64,000 nucleotides of DNA from Haloarcula nitratireducens (GTDB taxonomy: Archaea > Halobacteriota > Halobacteria > Halobacteriales > Haloarculaceae). How positions within the stretch are numbered: position 1 is the first letter of the stretch; each line of letters opens with the position of its first letter. The position numbers and the translations under genes were made by a program. The stretch is taken from NCBI RefSeq assembly GCF_019599505.1, contig NZ_RKLT01000017.1:3860-67859 (forward strand), in the 5' to 3' direction. Below are positions 50,878 through 59,678 of this stretch, piece by piece. The notes under the pieces are model-generated. The model made no database searches. It had not been told where the DNA came from and saw only the letters and a program-made list of their open reading frames with translations.

Positions 50878-52108
50878 CCGGGTCCCGACCGCATCGCTCG
50901 GCGATATCCCGCCGGCCCGCTCCCGGCAACGGGGCCGCCGGTCGGCGGTCGCGCTCGCCGGGGACCTCGCGGTCGTCGGGACGGCAGACGGTGACCTGCG
51001 CGGGTTCGCCGTCCGAGACGAAGGGGAGCCGATCCCGAAGTGGCACCACGAGACCGTCGGCGAACCGAGCGTGGTGTCGGCCGCGCCGTTCGACGGCGGC
51101 GTCGTCGTCGGCGAGCGGAGCCCCCGCGGCGCGATACGCTGTCACGAGTCCGACGGGGCGGTCCGCTGGCGCTACGACGCGCGGACCGATATCGGCGGGC
51201 CGCAGCGCGACACCCGTTTTCTCCTACCGTTCGTCGCCGACGTCGTCATCGACGGGAAACGGTGTTACGCCGCCGCCAGACGGTACGAGCGACGACCCGA
51301 GGGCGGCGAGACGGAGCGCCGCTTCGAGAGCCTCGTCTACGCGTTCGCGCCGAACGGCACCGTCGAGTGGACCTACCGAGCCGACGCCTCGCCGATCTCG
51401 CTGTCGGTCCGCGACGACCGGCTCGCCGTCGCGTACAACCGCTGTCCCGGCGATCACCAGCGCGGGCTGGTCGTCCTCGATACCGACGACGGGACGCCGG
51501 CCTGGACGTGGGACCCCGGAGCGGATGGCCAACGCCGCGTCGGTGACGTGGCGTTGCTCGGTGACGGCGCGCTTCTGGCCAGCCACGGCGACTACTGCGG
51601 CTATCGACTCGGCGACGGCGGCGCGCGACGGTGGCGACTCCCGCTGGCGACGCCGCGGGCCGTCGACGGGGAGACGGTGTACGCGTATCCGAACCACGTC
51701 CGCGCGACCGAGTCCGGTGCGGTGTTCGTCACCGGCAACACCTACCCCGAAGGCGGTCGGGAGACCGAGGCGCGCCATCCCGCCGAACACACCGCCGTCG
51801 GCGTCTCGCCGGACGGCGGCCGCCGCTGGTCGTCGTCCGTCGGCGGCTTCGCCGGCGGCCTCGGGACCGACGGCTCGCTGGTGGCCGTGCCGGGCGCACA
51901 GCACTTCCGCGACCGCGACGCCGATCGGCACGGGTTGCGGGTGTTCGACGTCGCGGACGGCCGCGTCGGCACCTTCGATACGGACGGGATCGTGACCGCG
52001 GCGGCGGTCGAGGGCGAGACGGTCGTCGCCGTCGAGGAACCGGTCGTCTACCACGACGAGGGACGCGAGCGCGGAGCCTACCGGCTCCATCGCCGCTCGC
52101 TGTCGTAA
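50870..52108 (+). CDS. PQQ-like beta-propeller repeat protein of the cobalamin operon
   Basis: A 412-residue repeat protein of the PQQ/BamB-like propeller type: VALAGDLAVVGTADGDLRGF, CHESDGAVRWRYDAR, LVVLDTDDGTPAWTWDPGAD and VGVSPDGGRRWSSSVGG are successive blades. No signal peptide or membrane segment, so it should be cytoplasmic, unlike most such proteins. Its start overlaps the DUF3209 stop, tying it to cobalamin synthesis. It may be a scaffold holding the pathway enzymes; no catalytic residues are recognisable. It is the last gene before the cbtB promoter. Confidence 0.8.
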   Translation: MSSRVPTASLGDIPPARSRQRGRRSAVALAGDLAVVGTADGDLRGFAVRDEGEPIPKWHHETVGEPSVVSAAPFDGGVVVGERSPRGAIRCHESDGAVRWRYDARTDIGGPQRDTRFLLPFVADVVIDGKRCYAAARRYERRPEGGETERRFESLVYAFAPNGTVEWTYRADASPISLSVRDDRLAVAYNRCPGDHQRGLVVLDTDDGTPAWTWDPGADGQRRVGDVALLGDGALLASHGDYCGYRLGDGGARRWRLPLATPRAVDGETVYAYPNHVRATESGAVFVTGNTYPEGGRETEARHPAEHTAVGVSPDGGRRWSSSVGGFAGGLGTDGSLVAVPGAQHFRDRDADRHGLRVFDVADGRVGTFDTDGIVTAAAVEGETVVAVEEPVVYHDEGRERGAYRLHRRSLS

Positions 52109-52162
52109 GTTCCGCCGCCGACGACGCGGTGACGCGTCCGGCCACCGACGACGGTCCTCGAA

Positions 52163-52193
52163 AGTTTTACAACCAAGCTTGTTCTTTCACAAG
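52163..52193 (+). promoter_or_regulatory. cbtB promoter with ACAA/TTGT operator half-sites
   Basis: A TATA-like AGTTTTAC (52163-52170) is followed by ACAACCAAGCTTGT (52169-52182) and CTTGT-TCTTTC-ACAAG (52178-52193). Thus ACAA, TTGT and ACAA half-sites start at 52169, 52179 and 52189, exactly 10 bases apart. The 14-base site recurs with two changes at 55754-55767. Position just after the TATA box suits a repressor. Confidence 0.62.
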
Positions 52194-52203
52194 TGCAGTT
52201 ACA

Positions 52204-52392
52204 ATGGCTGCCGCACCCACCACCGTTCACGGTCGTATCGAGAACGTCCGGACCGAACTGACGCCGACGCAGTTGGCCGCCGGCCTGCTGTTCGTCGCCG
52301 CGCTGGGCGTCACGCTCCTGTTCGTGCAGGACCCGCTCGTGCACGATTCGATGCACAGCTTCCGCCACGCGGCGGGCATCTCCTGTCACTGA
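52204..52392 (+). CDS. cbtB: Predicted cobalt transporter subunit CbtB
   Basis: A 62-residue protein with one transmembrane helix (LTPTQLAAGLLFVAALGVTL). The tail is histidine-rich with a terminal Cys-His (HDSMHSFRHAAGISCH), as in CbtB. CbtB and CbtA form a predicted cobalt uptake system found beside cobalamin genes. The start at 52204 follows the operator-bearing promoter; its stop is one base from the cbtA ATG. Confidence 0.88.
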   Translation: MAAAPTTVHGRIENVRTELTPTQLAAGLLFVAALGVTLLFVQDPLVHDSMHSFRHAAGISCH

Positions 52393-52393
52393 G

Positions 52394-53197
52394 ATGCTCG
52401 TCGAGTACCTGACGCGAGGGGTGAAAGCGGGCGTCGTCGCCGGACTGGTCTTCGGGCTGTTCCTGGCGGTCGCGGCCAATCCGCTCGTCGCCCACGCCGA
52501 CGCGGTGAACCACGCCGCGGACGAGACGGATCACGGCGTCGACGCCGAGAACCACGCCGACGCGCACGGTCACGGGGCAGGCGGTAGCGAGGGAGGCGAC
52601 CATCACGAGACGGCCGCCTCGGCGGCGGTCGACGAGATCGTGAGCGTCCTCGCCGGCGCGGCGTGGGCCGTCGCGCTCGGCGGCGTCTTCTTCGGTCTCG
52701 CCTTCTACCTCCTCGAACCCGCGATTCCCGGTACCGGTGCGACCAAGAGCTACCTGCTCGGAGCCGCCGGGTTCGTCACCGTCTCCGGCGCGCCGTGGCT
52801 GGCGTTGCCGCCGGCGTCGCCGGGCGCACAGCAGTCGCTGGCGGTCGCCACTCGCCTCCCGCTCTACGCAGGGATGATGATCGCCGGCGCGGTCGCCTGT
52901 CTGCTCGCCGGCTACGCGTACAATCGGCTCGCCGCGTCGAACGGTCGGGTGCTCGCGACGCTCGGCGCGTCGCTCTCCCTGTGCCTGCTCGCGGTGCCGG
53001 CCGCGCTCGCACCGGCGAACGCGGTACGGGGCGCGCTCTCGCCGGAGCTACGGAACGGACTGGTCGGGCTGTCCGTCTTCGGACAGGTCGTGCTGTGGCT
53101 GGTCCTCTCGGCGGCGCATGCCCAACTGCGGTCGGGCGAGCCGTCGGGGACGGATCGCTCGACGACGGACGCCCGAAACGCCGCCACGGCGGACTGA
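52394..53197 (+). CDS. cbtA: Predicted cobalt transporter subunit CbtA
   Basis: A 267-residue membrane protein with about six helices. The loop after helix one is very rich in His/Asp/Glu (NHADAHGHGAGG, GGDHHETAAS), a likely metal-collecting site. GGVFFGLAFYLLEPAIPGTG and APWLALPPASPG are family segments. It should import cobalt with CbtB. Its stop overlaps the start of the following ferredoxin gene by one base (TGATG). Confidence 0.88.
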   Translation: MLVEYLTRGVKAGVVAGLVFGLFLAVAANPLVAHADAVNHAADETDHGVDAENHADAHGHGAGGSEGGDHHETAASAAVDEIVSVLAGAAWAVALGGVFFGLAFYLLEPAIPGTGATKSYLLGAAGFVTVSGAPWLALPPASPGAQQSLAVATRLPLYAGMMIAGAVACLLAGYAYNRLAASNGRVLATLGASLSLCLLAVPAALAPANAVRGALSPELRNGLVGLSVFGQVVLWLVLSAAHAQLRSGEPSGTDRSTTDARNAATAD

Positions 53198-53547
53198 TGC
53201 GCGACCGCACGAGCGAGGTCCGCGAACGGGGGTTCACCGACCACGTGCTGGTCTGTACGAACGGTCGGGAGTCCGAGTACGCGGCCTGTGCCGACGCTCA
53301 CGGTCCGGCCGTCTACGACGCGGTGAGCGAATGGCTACGCGACCGCGACGTCTTCTGGTCGCACGTCCACGTCGCGGAGACGAGCTGCCTCGGGCTGTGT
53401 AGCGCCGACGGCACCGCCGTCGCCATCCACCCCCGCAACCGCTGGTACTCCGACGTCACTCCCGAGGAGGTCCCGACCCTGCTCCGTGCCGAGTTCGGCG
53501 AGGACGCGTCCCGACTCGGCGTCGAGACCGCGAACAATCAGGAGTGA
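53197..53547 (+). CDS. Stand-alone [2Fe-2S] thioredoxin-like ferredoxin
   Basis: A 116-residue protein related to the C-terminal domain of CbiX at 49261: VLVCTNGRESEYAACADAHG near residue 18 and ETSCLGLCSADGTAVAIHP near 63 supply four cysteines for a [2Fe-2S] cluster. It is co-translated with cbtA and so probably works in cobalt reduction or hand-over to the chelatase. It is convergent with the ChlI/ChlD gene. Confidence 0.85.
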   Translation: MRDRTSEVRERGFTDHVLVCTNGRESEYAACADAHGPAVYDAVSEWLRDRDVFWSHVHVAETSCLGLCSADGTAVAIHPRNRWYSDVTPEEVPTLLRAEFGEDASRLGVETANNQE

Positions 53548-53613
53548 CGGCGTCGATCGCGGTCGAACAGACGTTTCCCCTACTTTTCGAGCCGTCGACG
53601 GCACGTCGACGAG

Positions 53614-55761
53614 TCAGCGCTCGGCGAACGCGTCGATCCGCTCGGCGGTCAGCGCCGAGAGCGGGACGACGGCGGCGTCGGTGGCCGAGGCGACGGCGTC
53701 TGTCAGCCCCGCCCGCGTCTCCGCTCCGGCGTCGACGACGACCGTCCGGTCGGCGACCGCTCCGAGTCGGTCGGCGGCGTCCCGAGTCGCCGCCGTCGGA
53801 CTCCCCTCGGCGGCGTTGGACTTGCCGTCCGTGACGACGACGGCGACGGCCGCCTCGGGGTCCGCTCGGGTCAGCACCTCGGCGGCGGTCGAGAGGCCGG
53901 CCGGGAGCGGCGTCCGGTCGCCGGCGGGAAGGTCCTTCAGGTGGCGGGCGGCCAGCGAGACGCTGTCGGTCGGCGGGAGGACCACGTCGGCGTCCTCGCC
54001 GGCGAAGGTGACGACGGCGACCTCGTCGCGGGCCTGATAGGCGTCCCGCAGCAGTTCGAGGACGCACCCCTTCGCGGTCCGCATCGCCGGTCGCATCGAC
54101 GCGCTGGCGTCTATCGCGAAGACGACTAGCGTCCCGGCGTCGCCCTTCCGAACCGACCGCCGGAGGTCGCGGGAACTGACTTGGCCGCTCCCGCGCCGTG
54201 CCGCCGCGCGGACCGAGGCGGCGGCGTCGACGGTATCGCTCCCCTCGGCGCGTTCGGTTCGGACGGTCGCTCCCCGGTCGGTCCCCGCGGCGGTCGCTCG
54301 CCCGCTCGCGGCACTCCCGTCGGTATCGACCGTCGGCGACTCGACCTCGGGTCGGGCGCTGTCACCGACCGCGGCGCGGGACTGGCCGGGGAGTAGCGGC
54401 GTCGCATCTCCGCCGTCTGCGTCGTCGTCCTCGCCCGGACGCTCGCTCTCGCCGTCACCCATCTCGGCTGGCTGTGGCTCGCCAGCGTCGGCGGTACTGT
54501 CGTCCTCGTCCGCGGTCCCGTCGTCTGACGTATCTCGCTGGCCGTCACCGTTCGCTGCCGACTGTTCGTCTTCCTCCGCGGAACCCGTCGAACCCGGGTC
54601 TCGGGTGTCCCGGTCGCCGTCCGAGGCCTCGTCGTCGCCCGACTCTCCGTCATCTCCGTCAGAGTTCCCGTCATCTCCTTCGGTCTCGCCGTCGCGTTCC
54701 TCGGACTCGGCGTCCGACTGCTCGTCGTCCGATGCCTCGTCCTCGAAGTGGTCGTCGAGGACGTCCTCGACGGCGGGCGCGCTCTCGAAGGGGTCGGACC
54801 GCAACCGGTGCGGGAGCGCGAAGGTCGCCGCCCGCTCGACGTCCGTCTCCAGGACCGCCGTTCGCCCGTCGAGCGCGGCGAACGTCCGGGCGGCGCGGGC
54901 GGTGGCGATGTCGGCGCGGTGCCCGTCCACGCCGGCGTCCCGGCAGAGCTCGGCGATCGACTCGCGGAACTCGCGGGCCAGTTCGACGCCGCCGAGTAGC
55001 TCGCGAGCGGTGTGCAGTCGGTCGGCCGGTGGCTGTGCCCGTTCGTCGCCTCCGTCGTCCGCGTCGTCGGTCTGGTCGCCGAGCGCTCGGTCGATGATGC
55101 GCACGCGTTCTTCGATGGGCTCGCAGGCGGTCACCTCGGTCTGGAGCGCGAACCGGTCCCTGAACTGCGGGCGGAGGTCGCCCTCCTCGGGGTTCATCGT
55201 CCCGACGAGCGTGAACTCGGCGGGATGGGTGACGGTCACGCCGTCGCGCTCGACCCGGTTGTAGCCGCTCGCGGCGGCGTCGAGAAGCACGTCGACGAGG
55301 TGGTCGTCGAGGAGGTTCACCTCGTCCACGTAGAGGATCCCCCGGTTGGCCCGCGCGAGCAACCCGGGGTCGAACTCGGCGTCGCCGGCCAGCGCGTCGG
55401 CGACCGAGAGCGTGCCGACGACGCGGTCCCGCGTGGCACCCAGGGGCAGCGTCACCAGCGGCGGGGACCGCTCCTCGACAGGTGGGTCATCGCGCGCGCG
55501 GCAGTCGGAACACTGAGCGTCCGAATCTCCGGGGGGACAGCCGTACGGGCAGTCCGCGACTGCTCGCTGTGCGGGCAATAGCTCCGCGAGCGCCCGCACC
55601 GCCGTCGACTTGGCGGTGCCCTTCTCGCCGCGAATCAGCAGTCCGTCGAGGGCGTCGTCGGCCGCGACGGCCAGCAGCCCCTCTTTGAGGTCGCGCTGCC
55701 CCACGACCGACTCGAAGGCCGGTGCCTGCGAAGCTTTTTTGTCCGCACCGAATACAACCAT
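53614..55761 (-). CDS. Fused ChlI/ChlD-type chelatase subunit (AAA+ and VWA domains) for CobN
   Basis: A 715-residue protein combining both small subunits of metal chelatase. Residues ~20-330 are the AAA+ ChlI part: Walker A RGEKGTAKST, a CPYGCPPGDSDAQCSDC cysteine cluster near residue 75, and Walker B GILYVDEVNLLDDH. Next comes a ~120-residue strongly acidic linker. The last ~190 residues are the VWA domain with the MIDAS motif DASAS. It supplies ATP-driven remodelling to CobN for cobalt insertion. I chose the ATG at 55761: a TATA box lies 26 bases before it; a GTG at 55776 is possible. It is divergent from cobN. Confidence 0.87.
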   Translation of the reverse strand: MVVFGADKKASQAPAFESVVGQRDLKEGLLAVAADDALDGLLIRGEKGTAKSTAVRALAELLPAQRAVADCPYGCPPGDSDAQCSDCRARDDPPVEERSPPLVTLPLGATRDRVVGTLSVADALAGDAEFDPGLLARANRGILYVDEVNLLDDHLVDVLLDAAASGYNRVERDGVTVTHPAEFTLVGTMNPEEGDLRPQFRDRFALQTEVTACEPIEERVRIIDRALGDQTDDADDGGDERAQPPADRLHTARELLGGVELAREFRESIAELCRDAGVDGHRADIATARAARTFAALDGRTAVLETDVERAATFALPHRLRSDPFESAPAVEDVLDDHFEDEASDDEQSDAESEERDGETEGDDGNSDGDDGESGDDEASDGDRDTRDPGSTGSAEEDEQSAANGDGQRDTSDDGTADEDDSTADAGEPQPAEMGDGESERPGEDDDADGGDATPLLPGQSRAAVGDSARPEVESPTVDTDGSAASGRATAAGTDRGATVRTERAEGSDTVDAAASVRAAARRGSGQVSSRDLRRSVRKGDAGTLVVFAIDASASMRPAMRTAKGCVLELLRDAYQARDEVAVVTFAGEDADVVLPPTDSVSLAARHLKDLPAGDRTPLPAGLSTAAEVLTRADPEAAVAVVVTDGKSNAAEGSPTAATRDAADRLGAVADRTVVVDAGAETRAGLTDAVASATDAAVVPLSALTAERIDAFAER

Positions 55762-55792
55762 ACTTGTGTTAGACACAGCGAGGTTTTAATAA
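55754..55792. promoter_or_regulatory. chlID-cobN divergent promoter and shared operator
   Basis: ACAACCATACTTGT (55754-55767) matches the cbtB site at 12 of 14 bases and overlaps the chlID start codon. TGTGT-TAG-ACACA lies at 55765-55777. The minus-strand box TTATTAAAAC (55783-55792) is centred 26 bases before the chlID ATG. Only 35 bases separate the two ATGs, so one bound protein could control both genes. Confidence 0.65.
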
Positions 55793-55796
55793 CGTT

Positions 55797-58700
55797 ATGT
55801 CACAGCTCGGACTCTACACCGCGACGGAGAACGAACTCGGGGCCGTCCAGCGGGCCGCGGCGGAGGTCGACGCCGACCTCGTCGTCCGCTCGGAGAGCGA
55901 CCTCGACGACGAGACCGAAGCCGAGGCGTTTATCGACGAACTGACCGACGTCACGGCCGTCGTCCTCTGGCTCCACGGGGCCGAGGACAGCATGCCCAGC
56001 TACGAGCGGGCGGTCGAGCGGTTGCGGGACGCGGGCGTTCCGCTCGTGGTGAAGGCCACCGGCGACGCCTTCGCGTACGAGGATACGTCCGTACCGGACG
56101 ACCACCGCGAGACGGTGTCCGACTACCTGGATCGGGGCGGCGCGAGCAACGTCGCCAACTGCCTGCGCTACCTGATCGCTCAGTACGGCGATTCGGACCC
56201 GGGCTACGACGACCCGGTGGCGCTCCCCACGGAGGGCGTCTACCACCCGGACCATCCGGGTGCGAGCTACGAGGAACTGCGGGCGACGTTCGACCCGGCG
56301 AAACCGACCGTCGCCGTGTGGTTCTACGAGTCCCACTGGACGCACGAGAACACCCGCTACGTGGACGCGCAGGTCCGGGCCATCGAGGCCCAGGGGGCGA
56401 ACGCGCTCCCGATATTCTGCGAACCGGCGACCGACACAGAGGAGCAGTGGAACGCCGAGCGAGTCACGGAGGAGTGGCTCCTCGACGCCGACGGGGATCC
56501 GCTCGTCGACGCCGTCTGCTCGTCGTTCATGTTCTCGCTGTCGATGGACGAGCGGGGCCGCAGCGCGGACGGGGAGGGCGAGAGCGCCGAGGACGTCTTC
56601 CTCGACAGACTGGGCGTCCCGGTCCTCCAGACCGTGACGACGATGCGCTCGCGGTCGCGCTACGACTCCAGCGATACCGGCGTGATGGGCTTCGAACTCG
56701 CGCTTTCGGTGGCGCTGCCCGAGTTCGACGGCAACGTGGTCACGCACCCGATCTCCGGGAAGGAGCGCACCGAGGACGCCGCCGACATCGGGAGCGCGCC
56801 GAAGCAGCACTTCCCGATAGCGGACCGGGTCGACCACGTCGCCAGACTGGCCGTCAACTGGGCCGAACTGCGTCACACGCCCAATGGGGAGAAACGGGTC
56901 GCCGTCGTGCTCCACAACTACCCGCCGAGCGACGACGGCATCGGGACGGCGTTCGGACTGGACTCCCCGGAGAGCGCCGTCAACCTGCTCGACGAACTGG
57001 CCGCGAGAGGGTACGAACTCGGTGATACGATGCCCGAGAGCGGTCAGTCCCTCGTCGAGCGTCTGACCGCTCAGTTGACGCTCGACGACCGCTGGGTCGC
57101 GCCCGAGGACGTCCGCGAGATGAGCGTCGACACCGTCTCCCCGACTCAGTACGGCGAGTGGTTCGCGGCGCTCGACGAGAGCTTCCGCGCGAACGTCCGC
57201 GAGGAGTGGGGCGACCCGCCGGAGCGCTCCTTCGCTATCCCCGGCGTCGAGTTCGGGAACGTCCTCGTCACCGTTCAGCCGCCGCGGGGCTTCGGGATGG
57301 ACCCCTCGAAGGTCTATCACGACTCCGACCTGCAACCGCCCCACGACTACGTCGCGTTCTACCGCTGGCTCCGCAACGAGTACGACGCCGACGCCGTCGT
57401 CCACTTGGGTACCCACGGCAGTTTAGAGTGGCTCCCCGGCAAGACCGTCGGACTGGACGGCGAGAGCGCGCCGGACCAGCTGATCGACGATATCCCGAAC
57501 GTCTACCCCTACATCGTCAACAACCCGGGCGAGGGAACACAGGCCAAGCGCCGGTCGTACGCCGCCATCGTCGACTACCTGACGCCGGTGATGGCCAACG
57601 CCGGGACGTACGACGACCTCGCGGACTTAGAGGAACTGGCCGACCGCTACCGCGAGGCCGGCATGGAGGACGCCCGGACCGACGACGGCGAGCACCTCGC
57701 CGAGCGAATCAGGGAGACGGTGGACGAACTGGACCTCGCCGCGGAACTCGGAATCGCGGGCGACATCTCCGAGAAGGCCGACGTGCGTGGTCCCGACGAA
57801 GCGGGGTCGACGCTGGCCGAGGGGTCGGTCGACGGTGACGAAGTAGCCATCGACGAACTCGTCGAACGGGTCCACGAGTACCTCACCGACGTGAAGACGA
57901 CCCAGATTCGGAAGGGGTTGCACACGATGGGCGAACCGCCCGAGGACGACCGGCTCGTCGACTACCTCGTCGCGCTCACCCGACTGGAGAACCCCGGCGC
58001 GCCCTCGTTGCGCGAGAGCGTCGCGGGCGTCCTCGGCGTGGACTACGACAGACTTCGGAACGCCCCCGGCGAGTACGACGAGGCGCTCGAGATGACCTAC
58101 GCCGAGGCCGCCGACCGCGTCCACGAGACGAGCCTCGACCTCGTGGCGACGCTCGCCGACCACGATTTCGACGTGCCCGAGAGCGAACTCGCCGACGGCG
58201 ACTCGGAGGTGAACATGAACCTCCTCGTCGTCGGTCTCGACCCGCTCGGCGACGCCAGGGCGAAATCGGGCGCACACGACCGGTTGCGCGAGGCGCTGAC
58301 CTATATCTGCGAGGAGGCCGCGCCACGGGTGGCCGGCGCGGCCGACGAGATCCCGCGCACCGCTGACGCCCTCGCCGGCGAGTACGTCCCGCCCGGCGGC
58401 TCCGGTGCGCCGACGCGCGGCGGCGTCGACCTCCTGCCGACGGCCCGGAACTTCTACACGCTCGACCCGCGGAAAGTGCCCGCGAAGACGGCGTGGGACG
58501 TGGGTAGCGAGGTCGCCGAGGGCGTCCTCGACCGCCACGAGACCGAGGAAGGGGAGTACCCCGAGGAGATCGGCGTCGTCGTCTGGGGGACGCCGACGGT
58601 CCGCACGCGCGGCGAGACCATCGCACAGGTGCTCGCGCTGATGGGCGTCGAACCGGTCTGGTCCGACGCCGGCCGCGTCGAGGACGTGGAACCGATACCG

Positions 58701-59678
58701 CTCGACGACCTCGGTCGGCCGCGAATCGACGTGACGACGCGCGTCTCCGGCCTGTTCCGCGACGCGTTCCCGGCGGCCGCGAGCGTCGTCCACGACGCCG
58801 TCGACGCCGTCGTCGAACTGGACGAGCCCCGCGAGATGAACTACGTGAAGAAACACGTCGACGAGGAGACCGAGGACCTCGTGGCCGAGGGGATGGACGA
58901 GTCCGACGCCGAGTCGGCCGCGACGCGGCGCGTGTTCACCACCAGACCCGGCGGCTACGGCGCGGGGACGAACAAGGCCGTCGACGAGGGCAACTGGGAG
59001 GACCGCTCGGACCTCGCGGACGTGTACGTCCAGTGGGGCGGCTACGCGATGGGGTCGCGGGGTCGCGTCAGCGAGGCTCACGACGCGTTCGAGCGGCGGT
59101 TGGGAAGCGTCGAAGCGACCGTCAAGATCGAGGACACGGCCGAACAGGACGAGTTCGACAGCTCGGACTGGTACGCCTTCCACGGCGGGTTCATCAGCGC
59201 AGTCTCGGAGATAGCCGGCGAGGAACCGGCCTCCTACGTCGGCGACTCGGCTGACCCCGATAACGTTTCGGTCTACACGAACGAGGAGAAGGTCCGGAAG
59301 GCGATGCGAGCCCGCGTCCTCAATCCGAGTTGGCTCGACTCGATGGAAGAACACGACTACAAGGGTGCCGGCGATCTCTCGACGACCGTCGACGTAGTGC
59401 TCGGCTGGGACGCGACGACCGGCGTTGTCAGCGACGCGCTGTGGGACGACGTCGCCGAGAAGTACGCCCTCGACGAGGACCGACAGGACTGGCTCCGGGA
59501 CGTGAACCCGTGGGCCTTGGAGAGCATCACGGACACCCTCCTCGAAGCTATCGACCGCGGCCTCTGGGACGCCAGCGAGGAGATGACCGACCGACTTAGG
59601 GACGTCAACCTCTCCGTCGACGGCGACATCGAGGCCCGCGCCGGCGGCCCACTAGAGGTGACCAGCGATGACGACTGA
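55797..59678 (+). CDS. cobN: Cobaltochelatase large subunit CobN
   Basis: A 1293-residue CobN/BchH-type chelatase, the usual length. Visible landmarks are VAVWFYESHWTHENTRYVDA near residue 175, RVAVVLHNYPPSDDGIGTAFG near 367, the metal-site region VVHLGTHGSLEWLPGKTVGL near 535, and VDLLPTARNFYTLDPRKVPAK near 880. EIGVVVWGTPTVRTRGETIAQ and the C-terminal NPSWLDSMEEHDYKGA complete it. It inserts cobalt into the corrin ring with the ChlI/ChlD partner encoded divergently. It begins 35 bases from that partner's start and overlaps cbiC by 11 bases. Confidence 0.95.
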   Translation: MSQLGLYTATENELGAVQRAAAEVDADLVVRSESDLDDETEAEAFIDELTDVTAVVLWLHGAEDSMPSYERAVERLRDAGVPLVVKATGDAFAYEDTSVPDDHRETVSDYLDRGGASNVANCLRYLIAQYGDSDPGYDDPVALPTEGVYHPDHPGASYEELRATFDPAKPTVAVWFYESHWTHENTRYVDAQVRAIEAQGANALPIFCEPATDTEEQWNAERVTEEWLLDADGDPLVDAVCSSFMFSLSMDERGRSADGEGESAEDVFLDRLGVPVLQTVTTMRSRSRYDSSDTGVMGFELALSVALPEFDGNVVTHPISGKERTEDAADIGSAPKQHFPIADRVDHVARLAVNWAELRHTPNGEKRVAVVLHNYPPSDDGIGTAFGLDSPESAVNLLDELAARGYELGDTMPESGQSLVERLTAQLTLDDRWVAPEDVREMSVDTVSPTQYGEWFAALDESFRANVREEWGDPPERSFAIPGVEFGNVLVTVQPPRGFGMDPSKVYHDSDLQPPHDYVAFYRWLRNEYDADAVVHLGTHGSLEWLPGKTVGLDGESAPDQLIDDIPNVYPYIVNNPGEGTQAKRRSYAAIVDYLTPVMANAGTYDDLADLEELADRYREAGMEDARTDDGEHLAERIRETVDELDLAAELGIAGDISEKADVRGPDEAGSTLAEGSVDGDEVAIDELVERVHEYLTDVKTTQIRKGLHTMGEPPEDDRLVDYLVALTRLENPGAPSLRESVAGVLGVDYDRLRNAPGEYDEALEMTYAEAADRVHETSLDLVATLADHDFDVPESELADGDSEVNMNLLVVGLDPLGDARAKSGAHDRLREALTYICEEAAPRVAGAADEIPRTADALAGEYVPPGGSGAPTRGGVDLLPTARNFYTLDPRKVPAKTAWDVGSEVAEGVLDRHETEEGEYPEEIGVVVWGTPTVRTRGETIAQVLALMGVEPVWSDAGRVEDVEPIPLDDLGRPRIDVTTRVSGLFRDAFPAAASVVHDAVDAVVELDEPREMNYVKKHVDEETEDLVAEGMDESDAESAATRRVFTTRPGGYGAGTNKAVDEGNWEDRSDLADVYVQWGGYAMGSRGRVSEAHDAFERRLGSVEATVKIEDTAEQDEFDSSDWYAFHGGFISAVSEIAGEEPASYVGDSADPDNVSVYTNEEKVRKAMRARVLNPSWLDSMEEHDYKGAGDLSTTVDVVLGWDATTGVVSDALWDDVAEKYALDEDRQDWLRDVNPWALESITDTLLEAIDRGLWDASEEMTDRLRDVNLSVDGDIEARAGGPLEVTSDDD

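Noticed and set aside
54198..55097. Plus-strand Arg/Pro-rich ORF opposite the ChlI/ChlD gene
   Set aside because: Extremely arginine-rich translation of the antisense of an acidic linker; no protein-like features.
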